From the NCBI GenBank assembly GCA_014529385.2, contig CM043959.1, positions 58,504,753 through 58,568,752 on the forward strand: a stretch of 64,000 nucleotides of DNA. Direction: 5' to 3'. Of this stretch, positions 21,968-35,441 are shown piece after piece. The translations under genes were made by a program, and so were the position numbers. The DNA comes from Adiantum capillus-veneris (Eukaryota > Streptophyta > Polypodiopsida > Polypodiales > Pteridaceae). The notes beneath the pieces are model-generated. The model was not told the DNA's origin. It made no database searches and was given only the letters and a program-made list of their open reading frames with translations. Every line of letters starts with the position of its first letter. Position 1 is the first letter of the stretch.

Positions 21968-23449
21968 ATGGCCGACAATAGTAGAGAGAGTGAAATTAAT
22001 GTTGATGGCTTTGATTTTGCTAATGGCCAAGCTACTAATGATGCCCCTATGCTTGTGAACCATCTTGTTACTAGGCTTCAACAAGACATGGGCAACCCAT
22101 CCCTCCAAGGTGAAGTACAACAGCAATTACACATCCATGGGATTCTCCAATCTCCTCACGTAGAAGAGGGAGTGCCTATGAAAGCTCCTAGTGAGATTTC
22201 TAAAAGAGGGCTCTCTGCGGTGAGAGAAGAGGAGGACCCATACGAACGACCTAGAAGCTTACAAGTTGACGGGGCAACTCCCTCACGAAGGAGAGCCCAA
22301 ATCTCAACGGTAGAGCCCCCACCGAAAGAACGAGAAAGAAGTGAATCTCCTGCCACCTTGGCAGAGATGGCACCACGAAGACGGCGGGCAAAACGTTCTC
22401 CAACACCCCCTAAACTGAGAAGACCATCGGATAGTCCTTCTCACCGTAATTCAAAGAAGGAAGAAATGAAGTATGAGAAGAAAAAGGCGAGAAAGAGGGC
22501 ACCCTCTTCTCCATCTTCATCATCCTCCTCCTCTTCTAAAGGAACTGATGGTGCGGCTCCCAAAGAATCCAAAAGGAGAGGCCATAGGAAATCCTATGCC
22601 GCTTGGAAGAGGTCGTCCAAGCTCAAACAGTTCAAGGAGGGAGGAAAGAGTATCTTTTTTCTTACCTACGATGGCACCTTTGGTGCTACGGACAAAGCCT
22701 TGGCCTTTATTCAACAATTTGATGTGGCATTCGGAGATGAGGGCTTCACGGAGTCCTCTAAGATACGTCATGTAGCCATGTGGTGTAGCCTACGAGCAAA
22801 CGGTGAAGCTCCACGAACATGGAAAGCTTTAAGAGCTTCCATTATGAAGCCGTTTTTGGCTAGAGATGCCAAAGACAAAGTGCTCACCAAATGGCGAAGC
22901 TTGAAGCTCTCTCCCTACGAATCTATTCACAAATACGTAGACAAGTTTTGGGATTTACATCTCAAAACCACTGTGTACAAAAAGATAGATTTTGGAGAGC
23001 AAAAACAACAATTTTGTGCGGGTTTATCTGAAGATATGGCGGAGTATGTCAACTCCCAAAGGCCTCGCACAACTTCAACGGTCATACACCATACTATAGT
23101 GGCTTCACAAATCCACTTCCAACAAGGGGCTAAGAAAAATCTTAAGCCCATGGAAAGTAAAGACCGTAATGAGCCTAAGGGGAAGGACCATGTCCAAAAG
23201 TTTCCCAAGGGCAACTTCAACAACAACAAAGCTAAGGAGAAGGGAGTCTACAAAGGCAAAAATAAACTCTCTCCTGAAGAGCTAGAGTGTTATCACAAGG
23301 ATAACCGTTGTTTCAAACGTGGGGAGCAAGGGCATGCTTATCATGCTTGCCCACAAAAGAACACACGCAATGAACCTCCTAGAGCTTCCATAATTGAAGT
23401 TAAAGAGGAAGATGCTCATCGCAAAGGATCTCCTCTATGCCATGCTTAG
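21968..23449 (+). pseudogene. Gypsy J gag
   Basis: An open frame of 493 codons starts MADNSRESEINVDGF. A long basic and Ser/Pro-rich region follows (about residues 80-220, including a run of serines). Then comes the capsid part (DKALAFIQQFDVAFGDEG, AKDKVLTKWRSLKLS) and a nucleocapsid end, CFKRGEQGHAYHACP. In that knuckle the second Cys of the CCHC motif is Arg, so zinc binding is probably lost. A stop follows before the protease. The single long frame makes this one of the better preserved ORFs here. Confidence 0.8.
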
Positions 23450-26106
23450 GGGAAGGTGAGAGAACATGATGCTTTCATTCTCTTCGACAATGGCTCTACT
23501 CACAATTTCATATCCACGGAGTTGGCCACTAAGCTAGGCATCCAAGCCCTTTTGAGATGGGAAATCCCCTACCAGCCCATAGTGCTTTCAAGGGAGAAGA
23601 AGTCCGAGTTACTCCCTTAATTGGGAAATTGAGGCTTCATGTCCAAAGTTATGTGGACAAAGAGGATTTTTTCATCTCTCCCCTTAAGCATGAGGATGTA
23701 ATCCTAGGGGCACCATGGTTTGATCGCATGGCGGCCAACATCAAGTTTCCTGAAAGGCAAATTTACTTTAATTACAGGGACAAAGACATGTACATATATG
23801 CTAATGAGTCAGGTAACACTATACCTCTTGTACATAAGCAAGCTTTTGATAAGTCAATAAAGAGCTCTATTTCCGTGTACATGATATTTGTAAAAGACTT
23901 TCAAAATGAACCTAATCTCTTGTCAAATAAAAATAAAGGGAATAAAAAAGAATTAGGGTTATCTAATTTCCTTAATGAATTCCAAGATGTTTTTATTGAC
24001 GATATCCCTAATGAATTGCCTCTAAAACGAGGGGATGATGACCATGCAATTGAGCTTCTTCCAGGAAGCTCACTGCCTAACAAACCTCCTTATCGAGTTT
24101 CTCAAGCTCAACAAGAGGAAATTATGTGGCAAGTGCATGAGTTGGTTGAGAAAGGAATGGTTAGGCCTAGTTTATCTCCATTTTGTTCACCAGTTTTATT
24201 AGTGCAAAAGAAAGATGGCACATATTGTGTGTGTGTCGACTATAGAGCACTAAATAGGATCACTATCAAAAATAGGTTTCCCGTTCCGCGGGTAGAAGAC
24301 CTATTTGATAAGCTACAAGGATCGACCTACTTCAGTAGGATTGACCTAAAAAGTGGCTATCACCAAATAAGGATTGTTGATCAAGACATTGTAAAGACCG
24401 CATTTCGCACTACGTTTGGTCCCTACGAATTCATTGTCATGCCTTTTGGCTTGACCAATGCACTAGCTACATTCAACCGCATGATGGAGAAGCTCTTTAG
24501 GCCTCACCGCAGTTACATTGGAGTGTTCTTTGATGATATAATCATCTACGCCAATTCCTTGGACGAACACAAACAACACCTCCATGTAATTTTTCAAGTT
24601 TTGCGAGAAAATAAGCTTTACATAAATCAAAATTTTCTTACAAGAGATTCAGTATTTAGGTCATATTATCTCTAAAGATGGCATCCAAATGGATCCATCA
24701 AAGTTAGAAGTAATAAAAGCATGGCCTAACCCAAAGAATTTGCATGAATTAAGAAGCTTTATAGGTATGTGTGCATACTATAGACGCTTCATAGAAAAAT
24801 TCTCACTCATAGCAGGACCATTGCATGAACTAACAAAAAAGAACGTTCAGTATGCATGGACTACCAAGGAGAACACTGCTTTTGAAAAGCTTAAAGAGAA
24901 GCTTATCTCTCAACCTGTGCTTACACTATTGGATCTCTCAAAACCATTTGAGGTCTAATGCGACGCTTGTGGTGATTGTCTTGGAGCCGTGCTGCTCCAA
25001 GAAGGGCACGCCATAGCATATGAAAGTCGAAGGCTCGACCCAGTTGAGCAAGCTCTAGGCATATATGAAAAGGAACTCCTCGCAGTTCTACATGCCTTAG
25101 ACACATGGAAGCACTACTTATTGGGGACTCCTTTCATTTTGCGAACGGATCACCAAAGTCAAGTACTTCATGACGCAAACCAAGCTCTCCGACAAACAAA
25201 TGAGGTGGGAAAATTTTCTTTCGCAATTTCATTTTCATATTGCTCACATTGTTGGCAAGCATAATCAAGTAGCTGATGCTCTCTCAAGACGACGGAGAGT
25301 GAATGTGGTTTCCTAAGCAACTCACAATGATCTATCTTCTATGATAGATGAGTACGCTATCGATCCCGATTTTAAAGATGTGATGCCAGCCCTTGCACTA
25401 GGCAAGAAGGAGGAACCATTTACCCTACGTCAAGATGGTTATCTTCTCTATGGTAATAGGCTATGCATTCTAACTCATTAGTGAGAAAGTAATGTATGAA
25501 TCTCATGCTCCTCCATATGCGGGGCATAGAGGGATTCAAGCTACCCTAAGAGGGATAGAAATATACTTCTATTGGCCTACCATGAAAGCGAACATACAAG
25601 AGTATGTTTCAAAATGTGTGGTTTGCCAAAAGACAAAGTTTGATAGAGGGAAGCAACCTGGTTTGCTTCAACCTTTGCCAATCCCTAATTCACCATGGGG
25701 GAGCATATCCATGGATTTTATCTTTGGATTGCCTAAGTCTATCCATGGGAATACGGGAATATGGACAATAGTAGACAGGTTCAGCAAACAAGCGCATTTC
25801 ATACCTGTCAAAAAGACTATTAAGGCCCATCAAAAGGCAACCCTCTTTATATCATAGATCTTTAAGTACCATGGCTTGCCAATGTCAATAGTGTTGGATA
25901 GAGATTCTAGAATGACCAGCAATTTTTGGAAGGGTCTCTTTGAGAATTTAGGTACAAGGCTAAATTTCTCTTCGGCCTATCATCCGCAAACGGATGGCCA
26001 AAGTGAGATAGCTAACCTATCAATTCTTGATCTACTAAAAGCTTATGTCACTGAAGTAGATCAAAGGTCCCAATGGGAGAAGTACTTACCTTTAGTGGAG
26101 TATGCT
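23450..26106 (+). pseudogene. Gypsy J pol: protease, RT, RNase H and truncated integrase
   Basis: Protease text is ILFDNGSTHNFISTELA (DNG in place of DTG/DSG) near 23480-23530, then a frameshift. RT runs from about 24040 with VCVDYRALNRITIKNRFPVP, FSRIDLKSGYHQI and FFDDIIIY at the catalytic site. A frameshift follows near 24655. RNase H (24689-25290) has a TAA/TGA-type break at 24957 and another frameshift near 25205, ending with VGKHNQVADALSRR. Integrase has the HHCC finger (H..H...CVVCQ, 25500-25630), SMDFIFGLPKS, a TAG near 25855, VLDRDSRMT and HPQTDGQSEIAN. The frame ends abruptly at about 26106 in unrelated sequence; the C-terminal domain and 3' LTR are gone. Confidence 0.85.
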
Positions 26107-27750
26107 TGCTTCTTTGTTTGTAGAGTTGATTGCCCTTTTCGAGAAGTTATTTGTGACAAAATAACATGCTAGGTTCTATAAAAAAAGGGACTCAGATGTC
26201 AAGAAATGATAAAAAATTAGGGAAAATTACCCAAAAAATTGTAATTAATTTGTGGATATTTCAAGAATACCACCCATTCAAAAAGCATACCCCATATTTT
26301 GTCATTGATTGTGGTAAGAAATAGATTTTTAATGACAAACATCCTGTCTTCATATCAAAAGAATCAATTTTTTTGTCTTTTTGAAAAAAAAAAAAACCAC
26401 TCTAGGGTTGTTTTGGAGGTTATGGACAATTGGGATGGATTTTGGGAATTTATGCCAAAATAGTGCCGAATTAAAGGGGCATTTTGGTGAGAAGTTGGAC
26501 TACAAACAACTCTAGAGTGTTTTAGCAATATTTTAGGATAAATTAAAAAGTATTTATGTTAGTTATATTTAGAGTGTGAGGTAGAAGAAAATGATAGACA
26601 TGGTGAGGGAGATAGATATATAGAGTGTCTTGGATGCCTATAAATATATGATATGGGGTTAGCTTGGAAATTCACATATAGGCACACAGCTATATGCTTG
26701 ATTTGTTGGGCAATGGCTTCATCATCATTGAGCAAGGTGAGTTTATTTTTTTATACTATTGGCAATGTCCCCTTGTTGATTGATTGCCCAACAAGATATT
26801 CGATGGTGAATCTTATGGACTATGGAGGTTGTGGTGGCAGTAAGATGTTTGCCATCATTTCAACTTCGGATGGAGACATTCAAACGCAAGTGGCAGATGG
26901 ACTACAAACTTGGCTAGATATTGAGTAGTTTCTATGGGTTTCTAGAGGTCATAATGCTAAACCCAGTTTTTTCATTGCCCCCAAGGTTCCAATTGTAAGA
27001 GATCCATTATCCTTTTGACATGCTCCATGGCTCCTTTTGAATCCAAAGGCCCAAAGGGAACTAAGAAAACATGTATATAGTATCTGTATTGAGCGTGACT
27101 ATAGAAACTTTGATGATAGGTCCGGAGAATGGCAAAAATGCAACTTTTTTGTACCTTTATTTTTGCCCAAAAAAAATTTAGTGAGGTAAAAGCAACCATA
27201 TGTTTTGGTCACCAACCCATTGAATTTAACGAGGCATTTTATCTCGGGTCCTACAAAAATCCCCACTCTTATTTATATACAATCAACTGTAAGAAATTGC
27301 TGTTTTGGGCAAAATGCATTGGTCCATCAACTTTGGAGGCTTGTAGTGAACAAGGGATGAGAAAAATTACAAGCTTCTCATTTTTTCCATATGTAGTAAT
27401 TATTGAACTATAAGCTCATGAAAGGATTTTTCAAAATGAGTGGATCTACTATGGTTTTGGATTTTTTTCCCAAAACCCTGAAAGGACACTTTTATGTCCT
27501 GTTAGGTTACCATTCTAGTGTTAATTAAGCATGTTCAGTCTAGAATGAGGTATCCAACATTGATCAAGAGAAGTAAATGTGGTGGGCACCTCATTTGCAA
27601 GAATAGCTCGTGCTTGATAAATGCAGTATTCTTGGAATGGAAAATTACTAACATCATTTGCTTCTGTTGGTATGTTTAGCTCCGAAAATGGAACACTTAG
27701 TTGCTTTCATTGTGGCAATTGTCCAATTCTTCTTTGAGAGCTTGTGTCAC
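26107..27750. other. AT-rich stretch with no convincing gene
   Basis: After the truncated gypsy there is 1.6 kb with no recognisable protein. A TATA-like CTATAAATATATGATA (about 26638-26653) is followed by MASSSLSK and a GTGAGT donor at 26740, and a frame 26790-26926 encodes YGGCGGSKMFAIISTSDG before TAG. These could be parts of a small spliced gene, but nothing supports it beyond the splice signals. Confidence 0.4.
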
Positions 27751-27789
27751 ATGTATTGTCTGAAAACCTAGTGCGACGAGACCTAGGCA

Positions 27790-29870
27790 CTTGCAATTAA
27801 ATCTTGCAAAGCAGATGGTTATGGGAGCAGTGGTGCGTGAAAATGGGGAGCAGCTGAATAGTAATGAGCTGCTCTTTGTGCTAGAGGAGATGCGGCTACT
27901 AATTCATACACAGAAGTAAAGCTCTCTCATGTCTAATATATGTATCTTGTGTGCTCCCTCTATATGTTCTTACCTGCATCTTCGTGGTTTGTATCTCGGA
28001 TTCAAACATTGGATGCGAGAAGCTACAACAACACGAATTGGTGTTGGTGTCGAGTTCCAATTGATCTGGTTAAAAAATAGTTGCAGCTACAAGTTTTTTC
28101 ACGATCTTCTTTTTCCAGGACAATCCACAGATCAAATCAAAAGATGCCAAGTTTCAAAATGTCAGTCAATGGCCCAGGATGTGGTGTTGAGCTTGTAAAT
28201 AGAATGCGGCAAGACGGTAGTGGAGACCTCCGAAAAAATTTGGGTTTGCTTTGATCGTGTCCGTAGAGTAGCAATGGCAGCCCATGTCTACGACCCTGCG
28301 TAAGACCTATTGGTCCTATTCTTTTTCTTTTGTTTGTAACAAATATTAATCATTGCACTCTATAGGATCCAAGAAATGCAGACAATAACCATTTGCAAGA
28401 TGAAAGAAGAAGACACACAGGCGCAAACCATGTTTTGGGAAATGATGATTTCAATGCTTTTGGAAAGTGGGCACCTTCCAGCAGATTTTAGAGGATTCAT
28501 GGCAGATGAGGCTGGGGAAAATTAGAGAGCTGTTCGATCTGTATATTGCGATTGCAGGCATAGCCTATGAGAAAGATATGGATTTGCATCCAAGGATTTG
28601 TATCGAGCTTGTGGCGGTAGACTCTACAAATGAGGCTGACATGCTGAGCATAGTGATGGGTATAAACAAGTAAGTACCTTGATACAAGTTTGCATCAAGT
28701 GCTGACTTTATAATCAAATAATATTGTCAACCTATGCTTGTCGATCTAATGTAGATTGAATGAGACGGGATTCGTGGCAACATCTTACACTGATATGTTA
28801 TGGATGGTGCGAGCAATGGGGCTTGCCTCGAAGGAGGCAATCATGGAGAAATTGCCTTGTGTTGTCTACAATTGGATGCAGGCAGACACTGACAAGAAAG
28901 TAGGGAGAAAACCATGGTATAATGTGCCCGTGGCTCTAATGTCGCAACTACTACATCCCGTGGGTGCCACTTTGGTTTTTTTGCACAAGTTTACGTTAGA
29001 TATTGCATATCGCAAAGTTTATTTATCAATAATGCAAATACATGCAGGAAAAGTACACTCTTCCATTGAAAAAAAAAATTGACGAGAAGGATAGAATGCT
29101 TCCTTCAGAGTTTCAAAGCAATTACAAAAAAGGCATTCTTTGAAACAGATGCACCATCCAAAAAAATAACAAAACATGCGCTGGCCATTGTTGATTCAAC
29201 GTTAGAAGATGATTGGTGGAGGTATGTTGTTTTGATCTATCATGCAATAAAGTATGGAATTGATCCTTGTTGGTCTCAATGCAGGACATTGCGAACAATC
29301 GAGTGGACCAACCGCCCAAAGTGCCTAACAGAGGAAAGATTGTACGGGCTAGCATGTGCAGATCTTCTACCTGTGAAAAAAACATTCATTCTCCGTGCAA
29401 TGGTGTCAACAAACTAGGAAAACATTAAGAGTTTGGACATACCATAGACAGGTAAACACATTTGAACATCACCTTAACAGTGTACCTATTTGGCTTCGAA
29501 TGTGGTTAAATTGTAATGATATATGTTTTCACAACCCAGGAGAGTCAAGTGTGTTTAGGGAGTGGTTGTGGATTGAGGTTTTTTGGGCATCAATTGCAAG
29601 AGAAGTAGGGAACGTACAAAGCAGCATCCGAAGTATACATTTGAGCTCTATGCCTGGTCTAGACCTTGATTCGTTCATCGATGATGCCAAGCTTACTCAT
29701 AGAGGAAAGACCTTCGCTTATGACTTGGCTCTAATGAAGAAGGGAACTCAATCAAAGGTGGCCAAAGCATTGCCCGATGCAGGAAAAAGATGCCTTTGCA
29801 GGTTAGATCAATTTATTCGGTTGCTTTTAAAAGAGCTTAATGTTAAGTGATTGTGATTTTGTAAATGTAT
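27790..29870 (+). pseudogene. Decayed transposase-like gene, split by copia B
   Basis: Several exon-like stretches line up on the + strand. At 28220-28302, VETSEKIWVCFDRVRRVA and HVYDPA end in a GTAAGA donor. At 28365-28570, IQEMQTITICKMKEEDTQAQ and RGFMADEAGEN are followed by TAG where a Trp would fit, then RAVRSVYC. At about 28755-28920, LNETGFVATSYTDMLWMVRA. Further pieces continue to 29850 with several frame changes. The series 'W-V-C-F-D-R-V-R-R-V', 'H-V-Y-D' and 'F-M-A-D' recalls a transposase-like family I associate with mosses and lycophytes, but I cannot name it. The last exons appear at 35442-35884. No TIRs were identified. Confidence 0.4.
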
Positions 29871-29892
29871 CAGATGGTTGCGAAAGTGTAAG

Positions 29893-30084
29893 TGAAGGAG
29901 TACGAGCGGAAGTGCGACGCGAGAGAGAGTGCGAGAAGAAGAGCACGACGATATGGTGAACTCGCTCTACTGTAATGTGTAGAGCATAGTGAGTTCTTAT
30001 TAGGTTTTTACAAAAGAATATGTGTACATACCTGGCAGCCCGCCCACTTACCTGGGCGACCACATTGGGCTTTATACCCCAACA
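29893..30084 (-). repeat. Copia B 3' LTR
   Basis: TG...CA ends in element orientation and the same 192-bp length as A and C. It is preceded, in element orientation, by the purine tract ACTTTAAGTGGGAGG. Confidence 0.95.
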
Positions 30085-30173
30085 ACCTCCCACTTAAAGT
30101 GCAATGTGGTACTTTAAGTGTGAGAGAAGCTACTATACAAGCTAATATACAAGAGATGTAGAGAAGTGATGTA

Positions 30174-32641
30174 CTACCCTACACCTAACTGCTTGCGAAA
30201 ATGCGCAAAGCTCTCTGAGGGAAGTCCTTTTGTAAGTAGATCAATAGGATTTTCTATGGTGTGAACTTTGACAAGCTGAAGTTGCTTATCCTCGAGCATT
30301 TCCCTGATGAAATGATACTTCACATCCACATGCTTTGTCTTTGAGTGATAAATTGGATTGCGAGCCAATTGTATAGCACTTTGACTATCACAATATAACA
30401 CAGGCATCTCTTCTTTGATTCCCAAATCTGTTACTAGTCAATTAAGCCAAATTGATTCTTTGCATGCCTCTGATGCTGCAACATATTCAGCCTCTGTAGT
30501 AGACTGAGTAACACAATCTTGTAATCTAGAACGCCATGATACTGCTCCACCAGCCAATGTAAAGACATACCCTGACGTAGACCTTTGGTTGTCTAAGTCA
30601 CCTGCATAATCTGAGTCTGTAAAACACTTTACACTTAGCTCCTGACTCCCATAGCATATACGCATACTCTTTGTAGCTTTCAGGTATCTCAATATTCCTT
30701 TCACTGCCTCCCAATGTTTCTTGCCTGGGTTTGACATATATCGACTTACTACTCCCACTGCAAATGCAATGTCTGTGCGAGTAGCAATCATTGCATACAT
30801 CAAACTACCCACTGCAGACGCATATGGAATCTTATCCATTTCAGCCTGTTCTTCCTCAGACACGGGACAATCTTGTTTGCTAAGTTTCACATATGGTGGC
30901 AATGGAGCACTCAGTGCCTTTCCCTTCTCCATATTGAAACGTTGCAAAACCTTGTCAATATACTATGTTTGAGATAACCAAATCAACTTCTTTGATCTGT
31001 CTCTCTCAATGCGCATACCAAGGATATGACTTGCCTCACCCATGTCTTTCATGTCGCCATCTTTGACTTCAAAGCTGAAATTTCTTCCAAGTGCTTGCCA
31101 GCAATCAACATGTCATCCACATACAAAATAAGGATCAGCCAACTACCATCCTTAGCCTTCTTTGTATATAGACAGTGTTCGAACTCACTACGTTTGTAGC
31201 CTTGAGAAAGCATAAACTTGTGGAATTTATGGTACCATGCCCTCGGTGATTGTTTTAAGCCATAAAGACTCTTTAACAACTGGCATACCCAATCTTCCTT
31301 GCCTTTCTCAACAAACCCTTCTGGCTGCTGCATGTAAATTTCCACATCTAAATCACCATGCAAGAACGCTGTCTTGACATCCATTTGGTGCAACACCAAA
31401 TCTAATATGGCAACCAATGCAAGAAAGCATCTCAATGTAGTCATCTTGACCACCGGAGAGAAGACTTCATCAAAGTCAATGCCTTGTTCTTGCTTAAAGC
31501 CCTTGGCAACAAGCCTTGCTTTGTACTTTGGCTGACTATCATGAGCGGTGATCTTATACCTGTAAACCCATTTACAAGGTAGAGCCTTTCTGCCCTGTCG
31601 TAATTTAACTAGCTTCCATGTCTTGTTTTTATGCAGAGCTATCATCTCTGACTGCATGGCCAATTGCCAATTCCCGGAGTCCTTCATTTGCACTGCTTCC
31701 TTGTAACATGAAGGCTCATTGCAATCTGTCAACATGACATAATTCATAGATGGAACAAACCTATCAGGAGGTCGCGTGACACGTCCAGATCTACGCACAA
31801 TAGCTGGCTCAGGCTCAGCCACAACCTGTGGTTCCACTCTATCCTGTCCTTGCTCCTCTTGAGCTCTGACATTTTGTCTTGCACGTGCAGGTCCATCTTC
31901 TTGCAAGACAACTCTTCTAATCTCCTCAACCCTTTCTGGTTTAGAATGATATTTGGATTCATTAAAGTGAACATCATTGCTGCGGACAACCTTTCTGGAT
32001 TCGGGATCCCAAAGTCTGTACCCCATCCCACCAGAATTACCATAGCCTAGAAAGATGCACTTTCTACTCTTTGGCTCAAGTTTGTTCCTAAATTCCTTTG
32101 GAACGTGAGTATATGCCTTAGAGCCAAAGACTCTGAGATGCTTGTATGAGGGCATTTTGCCTGACCATACCATCTCTGGCACTGAATCCTTCTGCAAAAC
32201 CTTGCTAGGAGATCTATTTACAAGATGAACAGCTGTTGATACAGCTTCAGCCCAAAACCCATTTGGCAGTTGTGCATTAGACAACATACTTCTGACCTTC
32301 TCTTGTATGGTCCTATTCATCCTCTCAGCAACACCATTTTGAGGAGGATTGTAAGGAGCAGTAAGTTCACGTTTTATACCTTTTGACTCACAAAAGTCCT
32401 GAAAGGCCTTTGAAACATACTCTCCACCATTGTCAGTGCATAGGCATTTAAGCTTCTTGCCACTCTGATTCTCCACAAGTGTCACAAACATTTTTAAAAC
32501 ACTAAATGCTTCATCCTTGTGCTTGAGAAAGTAAACCCATACTTTCCTCGAGTAATCATCTATAAATATCATAAAGTAAGAAGCTCCCCCTAGAGATAGG
32601 TTAGGCATAGGTCCACACAAATCACTATGAACAAGTGCCAA
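30174..32641 (-). pseudogene. Copia B pol: integrase, RT and RNase H
   Basis: The frame 32641-31049 holds integrase with LVHSDLCGPM, TDNGGEYVSKAF and PYNPPQNGVAERMNR (the D, D, E residues are present), then RT through YVDDMLIAG. A 10-nt deletion at about 31053 shifts the frame, and RT continues as FxMKDMGEASHILGMR in another frame. A TAG near 30962 and a TGA near 30432 break the rest; RNase H ends with CDSQSAIQLARNP. The 10-nt deletion is shared with C and absent from A. Confidence 0.9.
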
Positions 32642-34143
32642 CTATGTATCTCTTCTACTGCTTCTATGCTTATGTGGCTACAGTGTTTGCTTACCATACA
32701 AACAATGTTCACAGAATTCAAAATCATTAAATGAAAAGCCAGGCAAATAACCAGAACGAGACAAGATTTCCATTCCCTTCTTGGACATATGTCCTAACCG
32801 GCTATGCCACAAAGAAACGTTCGGCTGCTCGGTTACATTGATTACATTTTTAGAGACATTTGATACATAAATCATGTAAAGTCCTCCAGACTTTACTCCA
32901 TGTGCTACTGTCATAGAACCCTTGGATATCTTCCACATGTTCTGTCCAAAAGTGGTGACGTAGCCAGCATCATCAAGTAAACCTGTGATGATCAAGCTCT
33001 TTGTAATTGCGGGAACATGTCTCACATTCTTCAGCGTGAAAGAAGAGCCATTCTGAAACTTCAATTGAACATTTCCAACACCTAAGATCTCACATGTCTG
33101 TCCATTGCCTAGCCGAACATGATCTTTAGTGGTCACATAAGAAGTAAACCACTCCTTGTTTGGAGACACATGAAGTGATGCCCCTGAGTGTATTATCCAG
33201 TCACTCAATGCATTTCCATCAGATGCTATAAGAAGAGCTGAGTCCATTGTATTCTTCAAGAAGTAGATGTCTACTGACACTAGACTGTCATCCTCTGCAA
33301 CAGTGTTTGTCACATTTATTTCTTGAATCTTCACTGAGGACTTGTTCTTCTCACCATGGTCTTCAACTTTCTCTTTGCCTTTTTCTGCTTTCCATTCTCT
33401 GCAGTCTCTTTTCATGTGACCCTTCTTGCCACAATGGTAGCATTCTATGTCACTCTTGCCTTTAGCACTGCGGGACTTGCTACGAGACTGATTCCTCTTT
33501 CCACCTTTGTACTTTTCTATGATCCTTCCCCTGACAACTAAGGCTGTTCCTTTGCCTTTGTCCATTGTCTTTCTATTGGTTTCTTCAGTAAGCAGACTTC
33601 CTTCTACACCTGCTATGTTCAAACCATCTGGAGGTGCAGAATTACTCAAAGCTGTGCGAAAAGTGTCCCAACTTTCCGGCAATGTGATCAACAGGAACAT
33701 AGCTCTAACAGGTTCATCAAACTTGACACCTTGAGCTGAAACTGACTATAGATTGTGTTGAATTCATTCAAATGATTGGACATAGGTGTCCCTTCTTTCA
33801 TCTTCAAGTCAACAAGCTTCTTAAGCCAGTATACCTGTGAAGCTGCACTCTGTTTCTCATAAAGATCACTCAGCTTTAACCATGCTTGATAAGCCGACAT
33901 CTCGTCTGCTACATTGAAGTAAACGCTTTCTGCCAAAGTCAGCATAATGGTAGAAAGTGCCAATTCATCCATTTCGCTCCATTCATCTTCGTCCATATCT
34001 TCTGGTTTTATCCCCTTGAGCTTTATAGGTTTTATCTGCTTCTTTTGTACCAACACGTGCCAAATCTGCTTCTTCCACAATGGGAAATTGGTTCCATCCA
34101 GCTTCTTGATATTGTAAAGAGCAGTGTCCTGTGATCCAGCCAT
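32642..34143 (-). pseudogene. Copia B gag and protease
   Basis: Gag starts at ATG 34143, MAGSQDTALYNIKKLDG. A small deletion near 33738 shifts the frame within the capsid part. The zinc knuckle CYHCGKKGHMKRDCREW is intact. The protease active site reads IIHSGAS, with the catalytic Asp replaced by His. The frame then enters the integrase finger (LWHSRLGHMSKKGME, CEHCLYGK) and stops at a TAG near 32644, the same position as in C. Confidence 0.9.
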
Positions 34144-35244
34144 AGCTACGCTTCAGAGTAGTTTACTTTCCTGGGAAAAATTCGGCAGAGTTTCCCCTGT
34201 AAACTGACCTCTGAATCAATATCATCCTGTCAAATGAACCAAGAAAGCTTCAGATTCTACATAAATTTCGGCAGAGTCTCCTTTGTAAAATGGCTCTGGT
34301 GTACTCAAAAAACAGACCACAAACAGCTAAATAAAACACTGTCTCTCTGACACTGTAAGCTACGGGTAAACATGTCCTGCACCTGTACTGTCTCTCACTG
34401 TCCTGTCAGTGTCCTATAAGCATAGACTGCGACAATGCCTCAACGGCAGTAAAGCAAAGATGCAATCCCAACTGTCTAACTCACTATCAATACATCCTAG
34501 CTGCCTATCTAAGGGTGCTCGAGGGATCGCTCCAAGACCTGTATTACCGAAAGGATCTCAACATTCGAGAATCCCCCAGCTCAATAAAACCTCACTCGAC
34601 CCTCAACAAAGGTTGCAGTAAATCTGACAGTACATAGACTTCCCACAAAGTCATACATCCACAAATTTCCCACTATATGATGTAACCGCTGCGGCGGTTG
34701 TTTGCTGCGTGACTCACAGCCAACAAACCCTCAACAGACATACATCATCTCTGACAATACATCCCATGTGGAAGTACCTGCAATGTTAGGATGAAATCTG
34801 GAATATCAAGCAGCAAACACAAGCTACCTAATGAACTAGTGGATGTCGCCTACAGTTTGTGTGTAGATGCGCCCGTGTCGTATGTGACACGCCTCCAAGA
34901 ACTATGAGCCGTCCTTCGATGTGTAGACAGCCACAAATCAACACTCTGGGAGTGTCGATATCGTGAGCACCTGTAGTCATAGGCCAAAAACCCCAAATTC
35001 GCAGAGTCGGATCTGCACCCGCTGAGACCACGTAGTCGAAAATGGCCTGCGCAGAACTTTGTCGAAGCCGAACGGTGACCGAGATGACCTCAGAATGAAA
35101 TTCTGAGCACACAAAGCCCTACGGGCTGATCCAGACAAGATTTGGGGCCGTGTCTTTGCTTGTCGAATTTCACTCCAATCTGAGCTGGTGACTCTAGCCT
35201 CCTGCAGTGCTGCCCCGAGCCTCGATCTGAGCTCTGATACCAGT
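34144..35244 (-). other. Copia B long untranslated leader
   Basis: About 1.1 kb lies between the 5' LTR and gag, and leaders of A and C are the same length. It starts with the primer-binding site (35227-35244). It contains short frames, such as one at 34828-35112 encoding TPRVLICGCLHIEGRL, whose text is also seen in A (about 18000-18200) and C (about 41350-41600), but start and stop positions differ between copies. Coding is unproven. Confidence 0.6.
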
Positions 35245-35436
35245 TGATGGAGTACGAGCGGAAGTGCGACACGAGAGAGAGTGCGAGAAGAAGAGCACGA
35301 CGATATGGTGAACTCGCTCTACTGTAATGTGTAGAGCATAGTGAGTTCTTATTAGGTTTTTACAAAAGAATATGTGTACATACCTGGCGGCCCACCCACT
35401 TACCTAGGCGACCACATTGGGCTTTATACCCCAACA
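35245..35436 (-). repeat. Copia B 5' LTR
   Basis: 192 bp; the terminal bases in + orientation read TGATGG where the partner reads TGAAGG, one of about five differences between the two LTRs. Confidence 0.95.
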
Positions 35437-35441
35437 GTAAG

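Larger units (their letters stand above)
29893..35436 (-). mobile_element. Ty1/copia element B, full length
   Basis: 192-bp LTRs (29893-30084 and 35245-35436) bound 5544 bp, with GTAAG on both sides (29888-29892 and 35437-35441). The LTRs differ at about five positions. It has the complete gag, protease, integrase, RT, RNase H order on the minus strand, but with frameshifts and stops. It split the transposase-like + gene. Confidence 0.95.
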